A stretch of 64,000 nucleotides of DNA from Periconia sp. R9002 (lineage: Eukaryota > Ascomycota > Dothideomycetes > Pleosporales > Periconiaceae): contig JAMAHW010000019.1 of assembly GCA_023627715.1 (NCBI GenBank), forward strand, positions 169,994-233,993, in the 5' to 3' direction. Shown piece after piece: positions 45,564-58,884 of the stretch. Both the position numbers and the translations under genes were made by a program. Under the pieces are notes generated by a model, which was given only the letters and a program-made list of their open reading frames with translations, did not search any database and had not been told where the DNA came from. The stretch's first letter is position 1. Every line of letters begins with the position of its first letter.

Positions 45564-48500
45564 GGACTACCACAGTGAAAGAGCCTGTGTCGGTCCTCTG
45601 ATGTTGGGCGGTCGCAAACAGACCAATGAGCCACTGAGATAGGCATCTTCTCGACACTGCAACCAAATGTATGCTCGGAAGTATTGCCTCATCTACATAT
45701 ACACACCATTTTCAAATTCGGACACCCGGGTAAAGACCTTGTACAATCCGGCCGCAAGAATGTGCATTGCCAATGCGAATGGCCTGCAGACTACTTGCCT
45801 TCTCTCCACTTCTTCTCATCTGCTTACATTCTACGTCTTTCACCATGTCCTGTACAATAAACCCGCATCTACACTTCTCCAGGCGGTTGCTTTTGTGGAG
45901 TCCGGGATGTGCTTTTCAATACATCGTTCGCCTGTCGCCTAGACCGACGTTCCCCCATCATATGAACGCCACTCTCTTCTCTCTGGAGCACGGCCGGTCA
46001 GTGACGAAACGCGTATGACGAACGCTAAACGAGACCACGCATCAGATGTTCCGACGAACGAGTACGAAGATGCACATTCCGTGAAGATGCATAGGTTTAT
46101 CTGAAGTTTTACCTCTCAATCTATTGTCGAAACACACTTGTGGTGTCTCTGTTACTGTCTCTTCTGCCAGGTACACGACAACTTGCATGGACAGCAATAT
46201 CTCACTCATTCTGCAAGACTTGCATTGTGCGGACGTTACTTTCTGGGAAATCATGCATTGTACAGGCGGCTCTTTCGTTTTGTTGGTTTCATTCCTGTAT
46301 AGGGTCCAGTTAAGCTGGGCTCAGGAGCGGTTTTTTTCCTTCCATTGACAGCAGAATGATCACTTTGATTTGTTTTTTCTTCTTTTCTTTTTTCTCATTT
46401 TTCATGAATGTTGCATCACGTTTCCTTATACCGGTGGACGTGGCAGCATCGACAACACCTGATTCCCCCAACCCGTTATTTATTGTTGATTTTATTCTTC
46501 TTCTTTTTTCATGGTAATTTGCATATGGGAACTTGGAACGGGCTAGAGTAGTGCGTCTGCTTTCGAGAACAGCCACTGGAAGCAGGAATGGAAAGGTTGG
46601 GAAGATGGATGTTCTTCAAGTCAAGCAAAGGCGCATGGATCCATAGTATTCGTCGATATGTTGTTTTTGTCCACCCACTGCCCTAATAGTAATATGAATC
46701 GTTCCCTGCTGCAGATCTTATTGCCCGGCATTGTTTGTTAAGAGGAGTGTGGGATGCCCAAGTGTTGCTTTTGCTTCGCTTGAGCAAACACGAGGGCATG
46801 CACGATGGCGGCATGCTCGTGGGCATGAAGGAGTGTGGCCCAGGGCTTCTTGTCGCCTCGCTTGGGAAGTGGATGCGGCCACGCCAATCTACCGTGCTGT
46901 CATGCCACCACCCCCGGATTTGCGAACCGGGTCTGTGTGCGTGCTTGCGGCTGCGGCGTACATGGCACCAACAGAAATCTGGGGATGATAGGGGGGGAAG
47001 GTGGGAGGGGAGGGTGTGTGCGTTTGGGTGTGGTGTGGAAGCAAGATAAAGTTAATCGACGTGCCGTGACGTGTTCAAAGGAATGTGGATATGGGGGGAC
47101 AAGGGGGGTGCCTGGATGGAAGTTTGGGGTCCAAGTCGGACCTGGCTCCGGTTCCTTCCTACCGCCCTCCCCCCCCCCTTCCCTCCCCCAACGAGATACG
47201 CGAGCTGAAGGCGAGGTGACAACACAAAAGTCTGTGTACATACGTGTATTACCTGTGATGATCTAGCTCCCCCACTTTTTTCATGTTGGTGCTAAGCTGC
47301 TGCTGCTTTGCTGCTGTGGTTGTGGTCGGTCCTGGCTACCGTGGTGGGCGGGCTTATGCAGGTCCACCGCATCTCACACGTGGTGGAGCAGCACTGCACG
47401 CTACTGCACATATTGGTGTACCAACTAGACATGTTTCTTAAATCCATCGTAACTTACTGTGTATACACTGTAGTCGGTTAGGTTAGATTTGGGTGGGAAA
47501 TCCCGCAATAAGCTTCTTTTTTTTAACAATTTTGTTTCTCACTCCGCCATCATTTCCCATTCGCCCGCCCCCCTTCGTTTACGTTTTGAACTTTTCTAGT
47601 TTCGCGGAAGTTGTGCCGTACCATTCACTTTTTTTTTGCCCCTCGTCCATCGGTCGATCGACCAACTTGTTACAAAAATCAATTGCGTGAGAATGCATCC
47701 AGTAGGTCCCTCCCTCTATCATACACAACGTTGGCTATAAACAACCCAGGGTGGTCACTTACAAGATATTGATGATCAGTACCTCGATACGCCACACTCC
47801 ATAGTGTGTGGATAACGGACGACTATTGTATCCGGAATTAGCATCTCCCTAGCATAGACGTACTCTACACACGAGATAACGAACGAAGAAAAATCTCCGC
47901 AAACTTTGGCCTAGATACAAAAATCTATAAGAAAATCTTCAAAGCTCTCCATGTTACACGGAGTTCCTACCCAGCACGATCAAAGCTTCAACTGTCCTTA
48001 TTAAAAAAAAAGCGGAGACTCGAAGTTGTCCAGATCTTGCATATGTCAAGAAAAGGAGAAGATGAAAATTTCGAACCGGTGTACCGTATCCTATTCAAAG
48101 GATTATGTGACGTGCATTTTTCTACAATGGGACGAACGGGCGGACCTCTCGATTTTACATATTGATTGCTCGTTGAAGGAAACCGCAAAAATAATTTATA
48201 TACTTTAACTCGCCACTAAGACGAACTTAAACATCAGCGACTACTGCACGCTGTAAAACTGCGAACCCCACAGGCATGACTGGGGGGGGGGCCATATGTA
48301 CAGCCTTGCCACTTCCCCCATCTTGCAAAATATTGGCGCTGAAAATAATCTCAACCTTTTCCTAGGGGTGTATATGATAAGGGCGAACGATGTTATCGAA
48401 GAGAGAGTTGTAAGAAAATACCTACGACATTCTTCAAGACGCAGAGGAGCTCCTCGAGACGAAAAAAAAAAACCCACAAACGGTTTTAACACATTAAAGG

Positions 48501-49221
48501 AGAATCTGGCGTTTCACCGCGGCCGTTACCTCACTCATCCAAACTCAAGCCGAACCCAACCACAATCATTGGCCGTGTTCGGGGCAGTTGCGTTGGAAAG
48601 CGACGTGAAGGTCCTCGCGGATATCAATCTTCCTTGACACAAACATTGGTTGATCTTGTATGTTAGATATGTTTCCCCTCTGGGACAACGATCTCTTCAG
48701 GAACCCGCGGAGAGATGGGTTAGTAGTTACAACCAGGCAGACAGCTTGTTAGCAAATATCATTCACATCAACTTGTGTTATCAGCGGTGGCAGAGAGAGT
48801 CTGATGATGAGTGGCGTATTGCTTTAGCAACATTGAAATAGACGTAAACGACGACCAATCATTTGGAATTTCCCCTAGCTCCTCTCCTATTATGGTATTG
48901 TACTGTTATGAACGGCACGATATATGGGCAGTGCTACAAAGAAGCATTGATTTCTGTGTCCGATATAGTCCCCCTTTTCTGTTCTCCTCGTTTTGGGTCT
49001 TTGTATTCCTAATGGCAGGGCCCCTTACAATTACTCACCCAAAAAGAAAAAATTATAAATCAACAATACCCACACGAGAAAGGAGCAAGGAACGATCATC
49101 GAATAAATCAAGCCATCGATATCCATTTCCATCAAGAGTGTATATACACACACAGCCCTACGTGCTCAAGACTATCGTATCCACCTGTTCAGCTACCTAA
49201 GCACAAACCCCGTAATGCGCT
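45564..49221. other. 3.7-kb gene-free region, RSC7 to VMA13
   Basis: Between the convergent 3' ends of RSC7 and VMA13. GC-rich around 46750-47250 with a C-rich tract (near 47165-47190), then AT-rich from about 47400 to 49200 with A-runs near 48000 and 48465. Frames are short and lack domains. I see no transposon ends, tRNA or repeat family. Confidence 0.5.
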
Positions 49222-50776
49222 CTACCGGAGAGGCAGATCACTCTTCGACTCAAAACTATATCGCAACCACTCGCCAACGGCCCGCAAACTCTCCCATCTG
49301 ACACTCTCGTCTGCCTCTTGCATTAGTTCCATGACTCGGCCTTTCAAGCCCAGCTTCTCGAGCTGATGTCTCTTCTCCGGTACCTCCTTTACCAGACACG
49401 CAACGTCGTTGCAACCAATCGCCAATACTTGCTTGTTGTCTTCCCAATTCTTGGAGAGAATCTCGGCCAGCTTGCGAGGTAGCGCTCCTTTGTCGTCTTC
49501 CAATATCCGACGGGCATTTTCACGCCAGAAAGTTGGGTTGCGGTGGGGCGGCGACCAGCGAAGATGACCTGAGTTCACCTCGGCTGCGTACTCGTCAAAC
49601 GTCGTCTGTGTCGTGGTGTACTCTTCTAAGAGCTCGGTCAAAGACTTTAGGTCTTCAAGGGCATCTTCATCAGTCAAGTGACGCGATTTCAACGTAGTCA
49701 AAAGAGCAGGGAGGCGAGCAAGGACAGCGGCGGGGAGCAGGGTTTGACGGTTTGAGGTGAGTAGGTTCAAGAAAGTGGATAAAATCAGTCGAGTTGTCTT
49801 TTCTTTAGGCGAGAGTCGAAGGAGGTTTGTGTAAAGATTCACAATATCTTGCTCGCTGTGAAGTGTTAGCTAGATTATGCAATGTATAGGTGGGGGTGGA
49901 CTACTCTTGCAGGCCCTCTCCAACCAGTTCTCCCTCGAAGCTCAGCTGCCAAATCACCAAAAGCACATGATACAGCAGCTGCAAACCAACGCCACCCGAA
50001 AGACCTTCCGGAACGCTACGAACACTTCCAGAAGCGCTGTTGCCAATGGAAGAGTCCTGATCCTTAGAACCTGATGCAGCTCGTAGAATATCGAATAGAG
50101 GGTCTAGGGTCTCTTTTCTCTGATTCCAAAAAAGCTCCCTGGACTTCTTGTTGCGTAGAACAGAAGAGTACTCCTGAACAGCTATATCCTGAAGCCCAGC
50201 ATCTGAACTTTTGACGAGAACAGAAAGATAATTGTAAAGTTGCGGAAGCGCTTCATCGATTTGGGATGTGCTTTTGGTTGGCTGTGTGAGAGCGAATGAT
50301 ATGAATTTGGAGAGCAGCGACGAGGTAAGCAGCGGGATAGGATCTTCAGGGTTCTGGGAAGTTTTCAATAGTGGGATGAAGGGCTTGAAGGGTGCGGGGT
50401 GTTGGGCCAGAGCAGTTGTGAGGCTTGGGCTGTCTGCTGGAAGTCAATACTGCGGTTTTGGCAATACCATGCGGAACATACCCGTGATAAGATCTTCGGT
50501 GAGCACCAACATATATTGAACAATCTCCTGGCGCTTTGATACAGCATCAAAAATGCTCTGTGATCCATTCCCACCCAACAACAGGGTAACGAAGCTCTGC
50601 ACGTCTGCCTCGATGCGTTGCTTCCGCTCCTCCTTGCGTACCTTGTCAATGGACTTGATCTTTTGCAGATCGCCATCTGTAATGGTCTTTGCCCGCATGG
50701 CACCCTCCCATGATATTGGCCGTGTGCGGATGTTGGCCTGAATGGTGAAGAGGTAGGCCGGAGGGTCAAGAGACAT
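49222..50776 (-). CDS. VMA13: V-type proton ATPase subunit H (Vma13)
   Basis: Exons, minus order, 50776-50482, 50433-49905 and 49855-49222 give 485 aa. Donors are GTATGT and GTAGTC. Intron 1 ends in a tandem acceptor CAGCAG; the second AG (used here) gives DLITDSPSL, the first adds one Ala (486 aa). The fold is all helical. Opening: SLDPPAYLFTIQANIRTRPISWEGAMRAKTI. HEAT-like repeats follow, and the conserved C-terminal domain has HLRWSPPHRNPTFWRENARR, QVLAIGCNDVACLVKE and a closing MELMQEADESVRWESLRAVGEWL. Role: regulatory stator subunit of the V1 sector that couples ATP hydrolysis and silences free V1. It is divergent from DIS3. Confidence 0.92.
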
Positions 50777-51144
50777 GGTTGGCGGGCACTTGCTGATACG
50801 TTAATATGCCGTGGGTCGATGGTGGGACGAAAATCGGTCAACAGACGGACACAACAAGTACCAGGCGTTGAGTAAATATTCGACCCTCAAGGTAAGAGGA
50901 GCTGTGGTGGGAGGTGTTTGTTATCAATCAAGCCCAACTGGAGCTGTGCTGCGACCTTGACTTGAGGTTGTAACTTCGTCATCTGAGCTGCTATCCGTAC
51001 CGAGACTAGCGTCCGCACTAGCTCCCTTCTCTTTGCGACTTTGATATCTTGGCAAAGCTGCTCTTTACATTCTCCACCCTCCAGTCCTCGCCAGCGATTC
51101 CGACGTGGATAATCTCGGGGTCCGGAGTGAATTTTACCAAAGTC
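50777..51144. other. Divergent promoter, VMA13 / DIS3
   Basis: 368 bp between the VMA13 and DIS3 start codons. No separate gene; short overlapping frames only. Confidence 0.6.
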
Positions 51145-54100
51145 ATGGATCACTTCAGTCTTAAGCGCTCGAATGCTGCAGACCGCGGCAACTCGAATCT
51201 GTCCAGCAAGGTTTATGTCCGATCTACCAAAAGTGGCAAAGTGCAAAAGATTGTTCGAGAGCTCTATCTGCGACGAGACATACCCTGCTCTTCGAATCTC
51301 TGTAGGGCATGCTTGGATATTGCTCCAAAAGACTATGCCAATAAGAGTACATTCATATCCATCACGTGATTCTCTAGGATGTGTTGACTGACTGCTATAG
51401 CTACTTCATTTGTCTTGTCGGACACTCCAGCCGGATCGAAAAATTTCCCAAATGGTCAATATCTTGTTCCTGATACCAATGCATTTCTCACTGGCATGGA
51501 TCTGTTCGAGGTAGAAACTGCTTTCCACGATGTCATTGTGTTGCAGACAGTCCTAGAGGAAGTAAAGAACCGTTCTTTACCACTCTACCATCGTTTAGTT
51601 GCTCTCACCAAAAACGAAGGGAAACGATTCTATGTATTCTTCAACGAATTTCGTCAGGAGACATACATTCCCCGAGAGGCAGGAGAAACCATTAATGACC
51701 GCAATGACAGAGCTGTCCGACAAGCCGTGCAATGGTACAATGCTCATATCACAGATGCCATCAAAGCGAGGAGTAAAAAGCAGCTTCGCATCCCATCAGT
51801 AGTCATGATAACAGATGACAAAGAAAATTTGCGCAAAGCGAAAGCAGAGGGTATTCCTGCGACCACACGTATGTTCAGAGTTGGTTACAAAAGAATACAA
51901 TATACTAATAATTCATAGTTAGCGACTTTGTCTCAGGATTGGAGAACGCTGACGAGCTCTTGGATATGATCAGTGCCGCTCAAGATCAACGAGAAGTGCG
52001 ATCAAAACAGACGCAGGTATTTTATCCGGAGCACTACTCTCTCTCAAAAATGACGACAGGCGTTAAAGCGGGCACTATGCATCAAGGCATCTTCACTGTT
52101 TCCCCATACAATTATCTCGAGGCTTCTGTTCATGTTCCGACATTTGACAAGTCGCTACTTGTTCTGGGCCGCGAGAATGGTAACCGAGCCGTTTCTGGCG
52201 ATGTTGTAGTTGTTGAGGTCTTGCCTCCGGAGCAGTGGAAGGCGCCATCAACCAAGATCATCGAGGAAGAAACATTGAACAAGAATGACAATGCGGAAAT
52301 CGAAGACGGTGAAACTATCATATCAGAAAGGGAGCGCAAAGCCTTACAAGAGGAAGTCAAACGGGCTCACGGTCAGAGCTCGGAAGGCAAACCACAGCCC
52401 ACCGCACGAGTAGTAGGCATTGTGAAGCGTAATTGGAGACAGTATGTGGGCCACATTGACCGAGAATCGGTTCGATCAACGTCCAAATCAAGCAGACAGC
52501 AGCAGATGGTCTTCCTCGTGCCAATGGACAAGCGCGTCCCCAAGATTAGGATACGTACCCGACAAGCTGGGGAACTTCTTGGGCAACGTGTACTGGCGAC
52601 AATCGATTCATGGGAGCGCGATTCCAGATATCCAATGGGTCATTTTGTCCGGTCGCTTGGAGAGCTGGAATCTAAAGGTGCAGAGACTGAAGCGTTGTTA
52701 TTGGAATGGGACGTACAATACAAACCATTCCCGAAGACGGTGTTGGATTGTCTTCCTGCAGAAGGTCATGACTGGAAAGTTCCTGCAAGCACCGATGATC
52801 CCGGCTGGAAGGGTCGAAAGGACCTGCGAGACCTTTTGGTCTGTAGTATCGACCCTCCAGGCTGTGTAGACATTGATGACGCACTCCATGCGCGAAGGCT
52901 ACCTAACGGCAATTTCGAAGTAGGTGTTCATATCGCAGATGTGTCGCATTTCGTCAAGCCGAACAACGCCATGGACAAGGAAGCCAGTCAGCGAGGCACA
53001 ACAGTTTATCTTGTGGACAAGCGAATCGACATGCTGCCGATGCTTCTGGGTACGGACCTATGTTCCTTGAAACCATATGTCGAGCGCTATGCTTTCTCTG
53101 TGTTGTGGGAGATTACAGAAGATGCTGATATTGTTTCTTCTTATTTCACCAAATCTGTCATTCGTTCCAGGGAAGCCTTCAGCTACGAACAAGCGCAAAT
53201 CCGAATCGACGATGATTCACATCAAGACGATCTCACGAATGGTATGCGTACGTTGCTTATGTTGTCTAAGAAATTGAAACAAAAGCGATATGACGCAGGT
53301 GCTCTGAACCTAGCTTCTCCTGAAGTCAAAGTCCAGACCGAGTCGGAAACATCCGATCCAGTAGACGTACAGACCAAAAAACTTCTGGATACCAACTCCC
53401 TTGTGGAAGAGTTCATGTTGCTTGCCAACATTAGTGTGGCTGCAAGAAACTACGAAGCTTTCCCCCAGACCGCCCTCCTGCGTCGCCATGCTGCTCCACC
53501 GAAGACAAATTTCGAGGAGCTAGCCAACCAACTAAAAGTCAAGAAAGGCCTGGAGCTGCGTAGCGATAGCTCAAAGGCGGTCGCAGACTCTTTAGATCAC
53601 TGCACTGATCCGAACGAGCCTTTCTTTAACACGTTGGTCCGAATCATGGCGACGCGCTGTATGATGTCTGCAGAATATTTCTGTGCCGGTACTCAAGCGT
53701 ACCCTGAGTTCAGGCATTATGGTCTTGCAAGTGAGATCTATACTCACTTCACTTCGCCTATTCGCCGCTATGCAGATCTCGAAGCACATCGGCAGCTTGC
53801 CGCTGCCATTGATTACGAACCATTGGATGCCTCTCTACAATCGAAATCCAAACTCGAGGGTGTCTGCAAAAACATCAACGTCCGTCATCGCAATGCTCAG
53901 ATGGCAGGCCGAGCTTCAATTGAGTACTACGTTGGACAAGCACTGAAGGGCAAGGACATCAATGAAGATGGATTCATCATGAAGATTTTCTCTAATGGGT
54001 TCGTGGTCTTCGTGCCCAGGTTTGGTATTGAAAGTTTGATCAGATTGAGGGATCTGGCTACCCCAGAACCCGAGGCCGAATTCGATGCGGAGAACTACGT

Positions 54101-54221
54101 TTTGCACGTCAAGGGCGATGTCCAAAGGAGCGTGGAGCTCTTCCAGAAGGTCACGGTCAGGATTACAGATGAGGTTGAGGAGAGCACGGGCAAGAGGAAA
54201 GTCAAGCTGACACTTGTGTAA
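51145..54221 (+). CDS. DIS3: Exosome catalytic subunit DIS3/RRP44
   Basis: Exons 51145-51346, 51401-51868 and 51919-54221 give 990 aa. Donors are GTACAT and GTATGT; intron 1 has a CTGAC branch site. Domains in order: CR3 Cys motif C48-x4-C53-x2-C56; PIN endonuclease domain with D92 in LVPDTNAF; cold-shock domains (about 240-480); RNB exoribonuclease domain; C-terminal S1-type domain (about 890-990). The RNB magnesium site DPPGCVDIDD has D535, D541, D543 and D544, all present. Role: processive 3'-5' exonuclease and endonuclease of the nuclear and cytoplasmic RNA exosome. All catalytic residues that I can see are intact. Confidence 0.95.
51361..51370. promoter_or_regulatory. ATCACGTGAT palindrome inside DIS3 intron 1
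   Basis: A perfect 10-bp palindrome with a CACGTG core, inside the 54-nt first intron (51347-51400). Possible factor site; function inferred only. Confidence 0.35.
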
Positions 54222-57174
54222 TCTAAAGGCGGACAAAATCAAGCACGTGTACGATCTACAAATACAAAGCGAAGAGTTTACCATGGACCAATTATCCATT
54301 AATAGAACTTTGACGGAACTGATTCAGGGGTTGCATCCACTACGCTTGTTGCTCCACTTTGGCATTGCCCGCGTGCCTCATAGATGACGCTAGATAAAAA
54401 CGAAACAAAGAGTATAACCCCATGAAAGTCAAAATGCGCGTACAACATGATGGCGACGAGATCGTCGCTGGTGGTACCGGAGCAGTGACACCGTCTTTGT
54501 TTGTTGCAGTGATTCAGGATCGTCAAGGATTATGACACATTGCTTTTTCTCCTCTAGAGTTTAAGAGACGTTCCTCACACAGCAGACAGACCAACCTGGT
54601 CGACTTGAAACATCTTCAGCGCTCACAGTGATTCTACATTGGGAAAATCAATAATGCTCAATCAGAAGCATATTGATCAGCAGGAGAGACGAGAGTAACA
54701 CAGCATGATTACGGGATGAGGAACCCAAGTCCGTTTCTCGGATCCATGATCAGTTACTATTCCTTTATAATGCCGAGGCCTCCGCTACTGTTTTCCTCGG
54801 TGGGAAGCCAGTTCATTGATCAATTGCATGGTGGCTTGAAGTTTGACGCCGATTTTAGCTCGAGTGCGGCCCTCAAAGGGATCTCACACTCTGCCGCGTC
54901 CGTATTTGCGTCCGTAGATATTGTTCCGAGAGGAAGAGTCACGCTGCTGATTGTATGCATTCAATTCACCTGCGTAACCGCTGTAAGGATTGCGAATGTG
55001 GAGGTGGAAACATAGTAAGACTCGCAGGAGTCGATACCGAACTGTGTACTCTCTGATAAAACAAACCATGTAGCTAATGCTATCCTTCCATGTAACTATT
55101 CTCCTCTTCTTTTCAAAACAATAATCTTATCATCGTGATCTTTGCTTTCAGCCGCTAATTTAGGCGTTAAGTGAATATCAGGAGTTCGCCGTGAACCCAC
55201 TAATAAACACATAACATACCAAATCCATACTGGGACTACTTCCAAGTATAGTAAGAGACGACATCACGCCTACAAAGGACATTGGGATTCTACGGAAATG
55301 GGAGAGTTGTGTGTATGATTCTGATGGAAGTACAACAGGACAACACCACCAAGTATCCAAACTCCGTAAAGGGAGAACGGATATTCTACACTCTTCATGC
55401 AAGCAACAAACGAAGGACTTTTTCGAGGATACACGAGATGTTCAAGAACAGATTTAGAACAGTCATTACCACACGACAAAAACATTGAATTTACATGAGC
55501 TGCCGATCCAACTTCTAGAGAACATCATCAGCATACACATTACAAAAGCATCCGAGGAATATGAACGTAAGAATGTGTATGAGCGCAAACAAAATGGATC
55601 GAAACAATCGTGATTGAAAAAAGAACCCGCAAGGGTGATTGCGTGGTGTTGTTAGTTAGCGCAAGCCATGAATGCTACGGTGCCTTGCGCGTATATGCAC
55701 TAAATTGTACACCGCCAATTGAGGGAATAAAGGTGAGCAAGAAAGAAAATTCCTGAAAAAGAAAGAATCATATGATCGCCCGCAGAAGAAGCTAATGAAT
55801 GGGCTCCGGAAACCTGGCCAAGGCTATCGTAGAGAAACCCTTCTACTGCAGAGCTGATGCATGTCGTTCACCTTGTCATTTCTCATTCGTGATCTAGTAT
55901 CCACTGTTTTGGAAACACTGGACTTTGTTTCTTTTCTCTCCTTTTTTTACACTTATATGCACGTATATGCCACGAGGCAGAGACACAGGGACTGGCGGAT
56001 GGGCCGGTCTTTGGTTGGACAGAGTACATCAGCATCCATGGATAGACCAAGGACGCCACGGTCGATCTGGCTGCCTCCTTAACATTGTGTACAAAAAGCA
56101 TGTGGTATTATCGCGTGGCAGTGTGTTTGCCTACGGTAGCAGTAACATTTTGTACAGCGACCGTGTTGGGACTATGCACTATCACCATGCTGTAGAGATA
56201 CTGCGGCCTTCTCCATCACACTCGCTGTACTCCTGCTTTCGGAAATGGCTTTTCTTCACCCAGTAGGTGATCTATGGGATCCATCTGTAGCCTAATAATA
56301 GCGCGTGTATTGCAGGACAGTGCAATCGGAGAAGGTCCGACGAGCGTGCAGGGCGTGTGTAGTGTAACATAGTGGTTGGAACGGTACGACGTTGGCTGAC
56401 GTTGGCTGCATCTACTCCGTAAGGCGAGGCTTGCGTATTCTCATGTCTTTTAGAGTTTCAAGTTCATGGGGACGAATTGCTGCTTTGGGATAACGATGGC
56501 AGTGATGGTAGGACGGTAAGTGGAGGGAAGGAGGTGTTTCGGGCCGATGGTAGGTGAGGTACTTCAGTAGCATGAACTTTCTCGGCGGTAGGAGGTTCAT
56601 AAAAGGTTTTGTCTAGGAAAAAAAACGAATATGCTTTTTGGTTCGGGACACTACGGGAAGGGATGCAAGCCACGCTTGAGAAGCAAGGGAGCAGATTTAG
56701 AAGGGACAAAAAGGAAAGTTCAAAGTCGATCAAAGAAAGACGGGGCAAGAACGCCCGTCCCATGTGATGGAGACAATGGAGGCGCAACAGCGAAGACCAA
56801 TGAGCAATACGGTAGAGTTTTTGCTTTTTCTGATAAGGAGGTACATATTCATCTCATGTTGACTGCCCTTGCCGCCATGTTCTAGAGTCGGCATTCGTAC
56901 GACGGAACGAATTCTGGAGCATTCACTAGAGGGATTCAGAGCGCCCTTGGAAGCATGATGATGGTATGTGCTGGATCATGGTACATCCCGTATCAGCGCA
57001 TACTTGTCCATGGAAAGATGGCCTCGAATGTTACACAGCCTATTTATCCCGGTAAGTGGTGCTGGATGATGCGCTCGTTTTCGATTGCAGGCAATATAAT
57101 TTGCGGACTCAGCATCCCACGCCAAGCTGTTTCCTCATCACCATCATCATTATCATCATGGAATTATATAGTAC

Positions 57175-57518
57175 CTTTGTAAAGTGGGGGAAACATGAGC
57201 CTTGACGAGTGTCCCGATTGTATGGAGCCAGTTGGCAGCGTAGATGAAAATGATATTGACTGGCAACACCATTAGATAGGCTACCGGTAGCACTTTGATA
57301 TTGTGAATGGCATCTTGATTTTCAAGCATGTTGTATTCCCACGTGGAGGAATGCATAGTGGTTTGCTGAAAGGTCACCGCGAAGTTCGTGTCAGCCATTG
57401 TGAATATTTTCGCATACGGCGCTGCAGCGCCTGGTACGGTATGAGAAAAGGTGACGTTGTTCAATCCTGCCCAATCGGTATATCTGGTGGTGCCGGCCGC
57501 AGGATCGTGCCGCAAGCC
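57175..57518 (-). other. Unassigned exon-like open segment with a membrane span
   Basis: Minus-strand open segment preceded by a good pyrimidine-rich acceptor (TTTTGTAG, ending at 57519) and followed by a GTACTA donor-like site at 57174. It encodes about 114 residues: GLRHDPAAGTTRYTDW, a Thr/Asn/Gln-rich middle, and a hydrophobic segment near VLPVAYLMVLPVNIIFIYAA. I do not recognise the family. The next possible upstream exon (57728-57590) joins out of frame with the sites I can find, so the gene is either decayed or its exons are not resolved. It may be noncoding. Confidence 0.35.
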
Positions 57519-58634
57519 CTACAAAAGCCACGCGAAAAAGCAGGAGCCAGCTGAGTGAGAGAGCTCGATCAGACCTGAGGTTGCGCGCCATGATAGACAG
57601 TCGAGACCGGTCAAGAAAGTCGACTGATGACCCCGAGCTTGTGGATCGGTGAATGTAGAGGATGCTGATAGGAGTAGCGGCCCTGGAAGGGTATCAGGCG
57701 ACAAGGAGTCGTCGCTGCCACACACCAATCATTAGAACAGCATCAGGAAGCTGCCCTGATTTTGAAACAGAGCGGATTCTTGCTGCCTTGGAAAAAAACG
57801 ACTTGTGAGCATTTATTTTGCAAAATCACTGGAGGGGGATGAACAACGACTTGCAAGGGTTTGGAGTAGTTTAGAAATAAATAGATGTGATTCGGCAGAC
57901 GTCTCGGCACACTTATCCAAGAGCGTTCATCCTTCCGGTACTGGCAGTCTCCAGGAGGATTGGAGATAATCGTGAAAGTGGACTTAGCGTCAATGATTGG
58001 CAGAGGTCAAGATTTGCGCTGCACGTTGTAGGAGATTTTTCACTGGGAATGCTTCGCTCATTTTCATCTTTTCTTCAAACATCGGCTTTGCCGACGCCAC
58101 GTTTATGTTTCCTACCCATTAGTTTGACGCCACGAGTAGAATTCAAAGCAGACAGCACAGGTATACATGTTTAAGAAAATGGACCATTTCCAGGATTGGG
58201 ATGGTGAATATGATGAGGTGGTTCTGTGGCGTTTCAGTGATCATCAGTCCACGTGCGGCTTTGGTTTTAGCCGTAGCAGCTTGATTTGATTGAAGCTTCC
58301 AAGTTACCGTTCTACTCCCGGACCATGGTTTTCTCGGAGGCGACAACATTCGAAATCACAGTCTGGAATGCAGTTGGTGAGCCCCCACTGGCATATCCCA
58401 GTTCTATACCACACGCACAAATTTTGCCGAGCTCAGAAGTAAGTCATCGAGAGTGCATGCAGAGAGCTGACTCATGAAGATGTGTGCATGCACCAGAGTA
58501 CGCCCTGTGCCATGTGGTTCGCTTGTCCTGTCATGTTTCATTGCCGACCCGGGCCTCGCCGCAGTGGGATTTCAACTGCTTCATTTCGGCTACGGGACGG
58601 TTAGGGAGATCATGAAAGCGAGTGGGGGGAGGAT

Positions 58635-58884
58635 TCAGGATTCTGTACTTGCTGGTCTTGATCCCTTTGATCCCGCAATGTGATTCCGAGATACGTGGTG
58701 CATATGGCGAGTTTGTTTTGAGATTACATTTTGCGTGATTTCTTTGGCAAGGAGTTTTGCTTCTATCCCAGAGATGATGATGATGATGGCAGTAATGATG
58801 ACGATAAGAGCAATGCTGATGCTGACGAGCGAGGTACATGGGAGGCCCGTGAATGCGCAACAAGCGCTTGGCGAATTCTTTACG
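58635..58884 (-). other. Unassigned open segment with a transmembrane helix
   Basis: ATG-less minus-strand frame of about 80 codons containing a strong hydrophobic run (SLVSISIALIVIITAIIIII) followed by a basic tail. The DNA includes a GAT-type microsatellite, which may itself produce the isoleucine run. Possibly an exon of the same unknown gene as 57175-57518; weak evidence. Confidence 0.25.

Noticed and set aside
46731..47266. Three overlapping plus-strand frames
   Set aside because: GC-rich DNA with all three frames open, low-complexity products and no domain.
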